Origin: Cercis canadensis
Taxonomy: Eukaryota > Streptophyta > Magnoliopsida > Fabales > Fabaceae
DNA length: 64,000 nucleotides
Direction: 5' to 3'
Assembly: GCA_003255065.1 (NCBI GenBank)
Contig: QAOA01001366.1
Location: forward strand, 1,152,986 to 1,216,985
In this document: in pieces, positions 60,501 through 64,000 of the stretch
Layout: each line of letters starts with the position of its first letter
How positions within the stretch are numbered: position 1 is the first letter of the stretch
Made by a program: the position numbers and the translations under genes
The notes under the pieces: model-generated
What the model was told of the DNA's origin: nothing
Seen by the model: the letters and a program-made list of their open reading frames with translations, nothing else
Databases searched by the model: none

Positions 60501-63500
60501 TGCTTTTATTTTTTCCGTCATGATTCATATAACTTATCATCAAATAATGTTGTATATTTTAGTAATGATGTACTTGATCTCATATCTCCTGCATTCCTCT
60601 CAGGTTGTCGGACAATGCATACACTCTTGTGGCGGAGGTAATGAAAAAATTGGTGGCCATTGCTCCAACTCATTGTCAGCTTTTTGTCACTCAGCTGGCA
60701 GAAGCGGTTCAAAACTTGACTTCATCTGCAATGGATGAGTTACGTGTCTTCAGTGAAGCAATGAAAGCTCTCCTTAGTACAACATCTTCTGATGGGGCTG
60801 CAATTTTGAGAGTGCTACAAGCCTTAAGTTCCCTTGTCACTTCACTGACTGAGAAAGAAAGTGACAGAGTTGCTCCTGCAGCTCTTTCTGAAGTTTGGGA
60901 AATCAATGGAGCTTTAGAGCCGTTGTGGCATGAGCTGAGCTGTTGCATAAGCAAGATAGAGTCCTACTCAGAGACTTCCTCTGATTTTTTCACCCCTTCT
61001 CGAACCTCTGTGTCTAAACCATCCGGTGTAATGCCTCCACTTCCGGCAGGCTCACAAAATATCCTACCATACATAGAATCTTTCTTTGTGGTTTGTGAGA
61101 AGCTGCATCCTGCACAGCCAGGTGCTAGTAATGACTTAGCTATTCCTGTTATTTCTGATGAAGATGCCAGCACTTCTGTTACTCAGCAGAAAGGCTCTGG
61201 ATCTTCCATGAAAGTTGATGAGAAAAATGCTGCTTTTGTCAAGTTCTCAGAGAAGCATAGGAAGCTATTAAATGCTTTTATCAGGCAAAATCCGGGGTTG
61301 CTTGAGAAATCTTTCTCCCTCATGCTGAAGGTTCCAAGATTTATTGATTTTGACAACAAGCGTGCCCACTTCAGATCAAAAATAAAGCATCAGCATGATC
61401 ATCACCACAGCCCCTTGAGAATATCAGTAAGAAGGGCATATGTTCTAGAAGATTCGTATAACCAGCTTCGCATGAGATCAACTCAAGATCTGAAGGGAAG
61501 GTTGACTGTTCACTTCCAAGGGGAGGAGGGTATTGATGCAGGTGGACTTACAAGGGAATGGTATCAATTGTTATCCAGAGTCATTTTTGACAAAGGAGCA
61601 CTACTTTTTACAACAGTGGGCAATGAATCAACATTTCAGCCGAACCCAAACTCTGTTTACCAAACGGAACATCTTTCTTATTTCAAATTTGTTGGTAGAG
61701 TGGTGAGTTCCAGTGCAACTGCTCCCATTGTTTGCTTTTGATCATGTATCCTTCTTTCTTACCACTTTTTACTTTATCCAGGTTGGGAAAGCATTATTTG
61801 ATGGTCAGCTCTTGGATGTCCATTTTACTCGGTCATTCTACAAGCACATACTAGGGGTCAAAGTTACATATCATGATATTGAAGCCATTGATCCTGACTA
61901 CTTCAAAAATTTAAAATGGATGCTGGAGGCATGTGCATTCTTTTAGTAGTTTTCCCGCTTTCTTGGTATCCTGTCCATTGTCATCTCCTTCTTGATTGTG
62001 GAGTTTTCTTATGTATTTCTTGTTCAATTGCAGAATGATATCAGTGATGTGCTGGATCTTACCTTTAGCATTGATGCAGATGAGGAAAAGCTCATTCTAT
62101 ATGAACGAACAGAAGTACTGACTGATCTTATACTTGTTTAGAGAATGTATTAAATTGTTACTATTTTTTTTGTTGTCTAATTTTGATGAACATGTCTAGG
62201 TGACTGATTATGAATTGATCCCGGGTGGACGGAATATCAAAGTTACTGAGGAAAATAAGCATCAATATGTTGATTTGGTTGCTGAGCATCGGTTGACCAC
62301 TGCTATTCGACCTCAAATAAATGCTTTCTTGGATGGATTCACTGAATTGATCCCCAGGGAGCTGATATCTATATTCCATGACAAAGAGCTGGAATTATTG
62401 ATCAGTGGACTTCCTGATATTGATTGTGAGTCTCTTGCATTGTTTTACATTACCTTTTTTGATACCTTCAATTAATCTCCATCCCTACCATCTATACAAG
62501 TCTTTGAACTGTTGGAATTTGCAATTTTAACAAACTGTTCTGTGTCATTTCAGTGGATGATTTGAGAGCAAATACAGAATATTCTGGATATAGTGCTGCA
62601 TCCCCAGTTATCCAATGGTTCTGGGAGGTTGTTCAAGGTTTCAGCAAAGAAGACAAGGCTCGACTGTTGCAGTTTGTGACAGGAACGTCTAAGGTAAATT
62701 GCTTTCGTAGAACTTTTTTTAACCTTCTTTTTTTGGTTATAAATCAATCTTTACGGTGGTTTCCTTTGTCCTTTTGAATCAGCATTACTTTGTTGCTTGT
62801 GGCATCTTTTTGGAAGTATAGTTTACTTGTTTTCTTAGCCCAATACATGGTGTTTGAATACATAGCATAAAGTCAATTAAATGCATGCTACACATTCAAT
62901 TAGCCGGTTTCTATGGATCCAATTTATTTCTATTTCGTTTAAGTGTATTATTGTGATTAGTTTTTTGGAGCATCATGTTATACCCTGTAGAATTTGGATA
63001 TCTTTGTGTGAAATGAGGTGACTTGAGTGATCTGTGGTGTAACTATAATTTATTAAATAGGTTAAGGATCGAGGTTCAACTTACCTATTTACCTCTGCTG
63101 GATTTAACATTCTGTATTCTACTTATGATCATTAAAAGATGGTGGCACCTGATGTCAATAGACTTGAATACTCTTCTAATTTAGTCTGCTAGAACAGTAA
63201 CTCTATGTGCTGTTAGAACATGTAATAGATCAGGGTCCTGACTTCAGCTACCAATTTCTCAGGTGCCTTTGGAAGGTTTCAGTGCACTTCAAGGAATTTC
63301 AGGCTCCCAAAAGTTTCAGATACACAAAGCATATGGAAGCCCTGATCACTTGCCTTCTGCTCATACTTGGTAACTTCCCCCATCCCTTTTCAATTCACTG
63401 TATATTTATTAAAAAGTTTGGTTTTTGGTTATCTCTAAGTTCCAGTTTATATTTCATGAAATGGATTATGGTTCATTCATTTTTCTTTGATGCAGTTTCA

Positions 63501-63598
63501 ATCAGTTAGATTTACCGGAGTATCCATCCAAACAACATCTGGAAGAGAGGTTACTGCTTGCAATTCATGAAGCCAATGAGGGGTTTGGATTTGGTTGA
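48523..63598 (+). CDS. UPL1/UPL2-like: HECT E3 ubiquitin ligase, UPL1/UPL2 type (16 coding exons, 3677 aa)
   Basis: This enzyme takes ubiquitin from an E2 onto its own cysteine and passes it to substrates. Exons: 48523-48618, 50363-50458, 50539-50745, 50846-57431, 57545-58611, 58691-58993, 59080-59284, 59652-59926, 60024-60319, 60604-61702, 61782-61928, 62034-62114, 62200-62425, 62554-62693, 63263-63369, 63496-63598; 3678 codons. The N-terminal armadillo-like DUF908/DUF913 region starts near residue 40. A UBA domain is at about 1306-1350 ([19 protein letters not shown]) and a UIM at about 1353-1370 ([13 protein letters not shown]). An Asp/Glu-rich tract is at about 2167-2245. DUF4414-type repeats are at about 2590-2655 ([36 protein letters not shown]). 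The HECT domain is at about 3310-3677, with catalytic Cys3644 in HTCFNQL and the end EGFGFG. Intron 11 has a GC donor. Confidence 0.95.
48627..48662. repeat. poly-T run with an N in UPL intron 1
   Basis: Two T runs of roughly 17 bases each are separated by GTN (N at 48645). The unresolved base shows the consensus length here is uncertain. Confidence 0.9.
49434..49474. repeat. poly-C run with an N, then poly-A, in UPL intron 1
   Basis: About 24 C with an N at 49442 are followed by GCC and about 13 A. It resembles the tract at 31007 and the window end. It is probably a low-quality or artefactual assembly stretch inside the 1.7-kb first intron. Confidence 0.8.
56946..57180. repeat. GAT/GAA-rich tract encoding the UPL acidic region
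   Basis: This part of the 6.6-kb exon is dominated by GAT, GAA, GAG and GAC codons and encodes an almost pure Asp/Glu stretch with a few His and Val. It creates a long spurious open frame on the minus strand. Acidic stretches at this place are characteristic of HUWE1/UPL1-type ligases. Confidence 0.85.
61929..61930 (+). other. non-canonical GC donor of UPL intron 11
   Basis: The exon ends ATGCTGGAG|GCATGT and the next begins after TTGCAG with AATGATATC. The protein (KWMLE then [11 protein letters not shown]) fixes this join, so the intron is GC-AG. Confidence 0.85.
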
Positions 63599-64000
63599 AG
63601 AATGACGGAGGGGCCAAAATACTCATGTATTTCCTAGTTAGGTCAGAAGCTATCCTGAAATAGAATTGAGTGGTACAGGGGGTTGACGATATTTTAAGTT
63701 TATATCATGTTAATATATTGTACAGTCGGTATATTTGCAATGGCAAATGCCTTTGGCAGTTTTTCGATTACCCGTTTTGCCCTGTTATGATTATGATATC
63801 TTGTTTATTTTATGATGGTTGATTTGCAGCTAATTACCATATCAGGTGTCAGATTCCTTCCAAAGATTACTTTTGCGTAATAAAGAAGCTTTATACTTGC
63901 ATTCTTCTCGTGTGGCTTTCTCTTTTCCTCACAAGATACCAGAGTAACTTACATTTGTCTTTTTTTGCCCCGCCGCCCGCGGGGGGGGGGGGGGGGGGGG
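63599..64000 (+). other. UPL 3' flank and terminal poly-G artefact
   Basis: The 3' UTR has a candidate AATAAA at 63879. From about 63967 the sequence turns into CCCCGCCGCCCGC followed by 20 G up to the last base. A G homopolymer at the very end of a sequence is typical of a contig edge or sequencing artefact rather than genomic DNA. Confidence 0.7.

Overview
This is nuclear DNA of a flowering plant, almost certainly a eudicot. The genes are intron-rich with short GT-AG exons and AT-rich introns, and the proteins match plant families: plant-type rhamnogalacturonan lyases, a GWD2-type glucan water dikinase and a UPL1/UPL2-type HECT ligase. Short inverted-repeat transposons are scattered through introns and spacers. 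I do not name a species. No tRNA, rRNA or CRISPR array was seen.

Layout. (1) Bases 1-22042 are a tandem array of rhamnogalacturonan lyase genes (polysaccharide lyase family 4), all on the + strand: the 3' end of copy A (238-1583), complete copies B (2391-7223), C (9110-13523) and E (18343-22042), and a broken 3' half-copy D (14097-17245). D holds a 1303-bp solo LTR inside one exon. D and its flank resemble the 3' half of C and its flank, so D looks like a partial tandem duplicate of C. (2) A 95-residue protein of unknown function lies on the - strand at 22553-22935. It is convergent with E and divergent from the next gene. (3) TFIIA-gamma, a general transcription factor subunit, is at 24201-26536. 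(4) A 31-exon alpha-glucan water dikinase 2 gene (1304 residues) is at 28027-40431. (5) The 40.4-48.5 kb spacer is rich in mobile-element relics: a MITE related to one inside copy B, a 180-bp Mutator-like palindrome with a 9-bp target duplication, and a 3.4-kb element with PIF/Harbinger-like ends and TTA flanks. (6) A giant HECT ubiquitin ligase gene (3677 residues, 16 coding exons, one of them 6.6 kb) is at 48523-63598. The window ends in a poly-G run that looks artefactual.

The exon joins were worked out by hand from protein continuity and splice sites. In B, C, E, TFIIA-gamma, GWD2 and UPL the summed exons are an exact multiple of three. The genes do not form one pathway. The lyases act on cell-wall pectin, GWD2 on alpha-glucan phosphorylation, TFIIA-gamma in RNA polymerase II initiation and UPL in protein ubiquitination. 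I found no clearly new biological system. The best leads are the C-to-D duplication with its solo LTR, the leader exon present in only one lyase copy, the Harbinger-like element carrying a gene-like fragment, two GC-AG introns at conserved positions, and a duplicated exon tail in a GWD2 intron.
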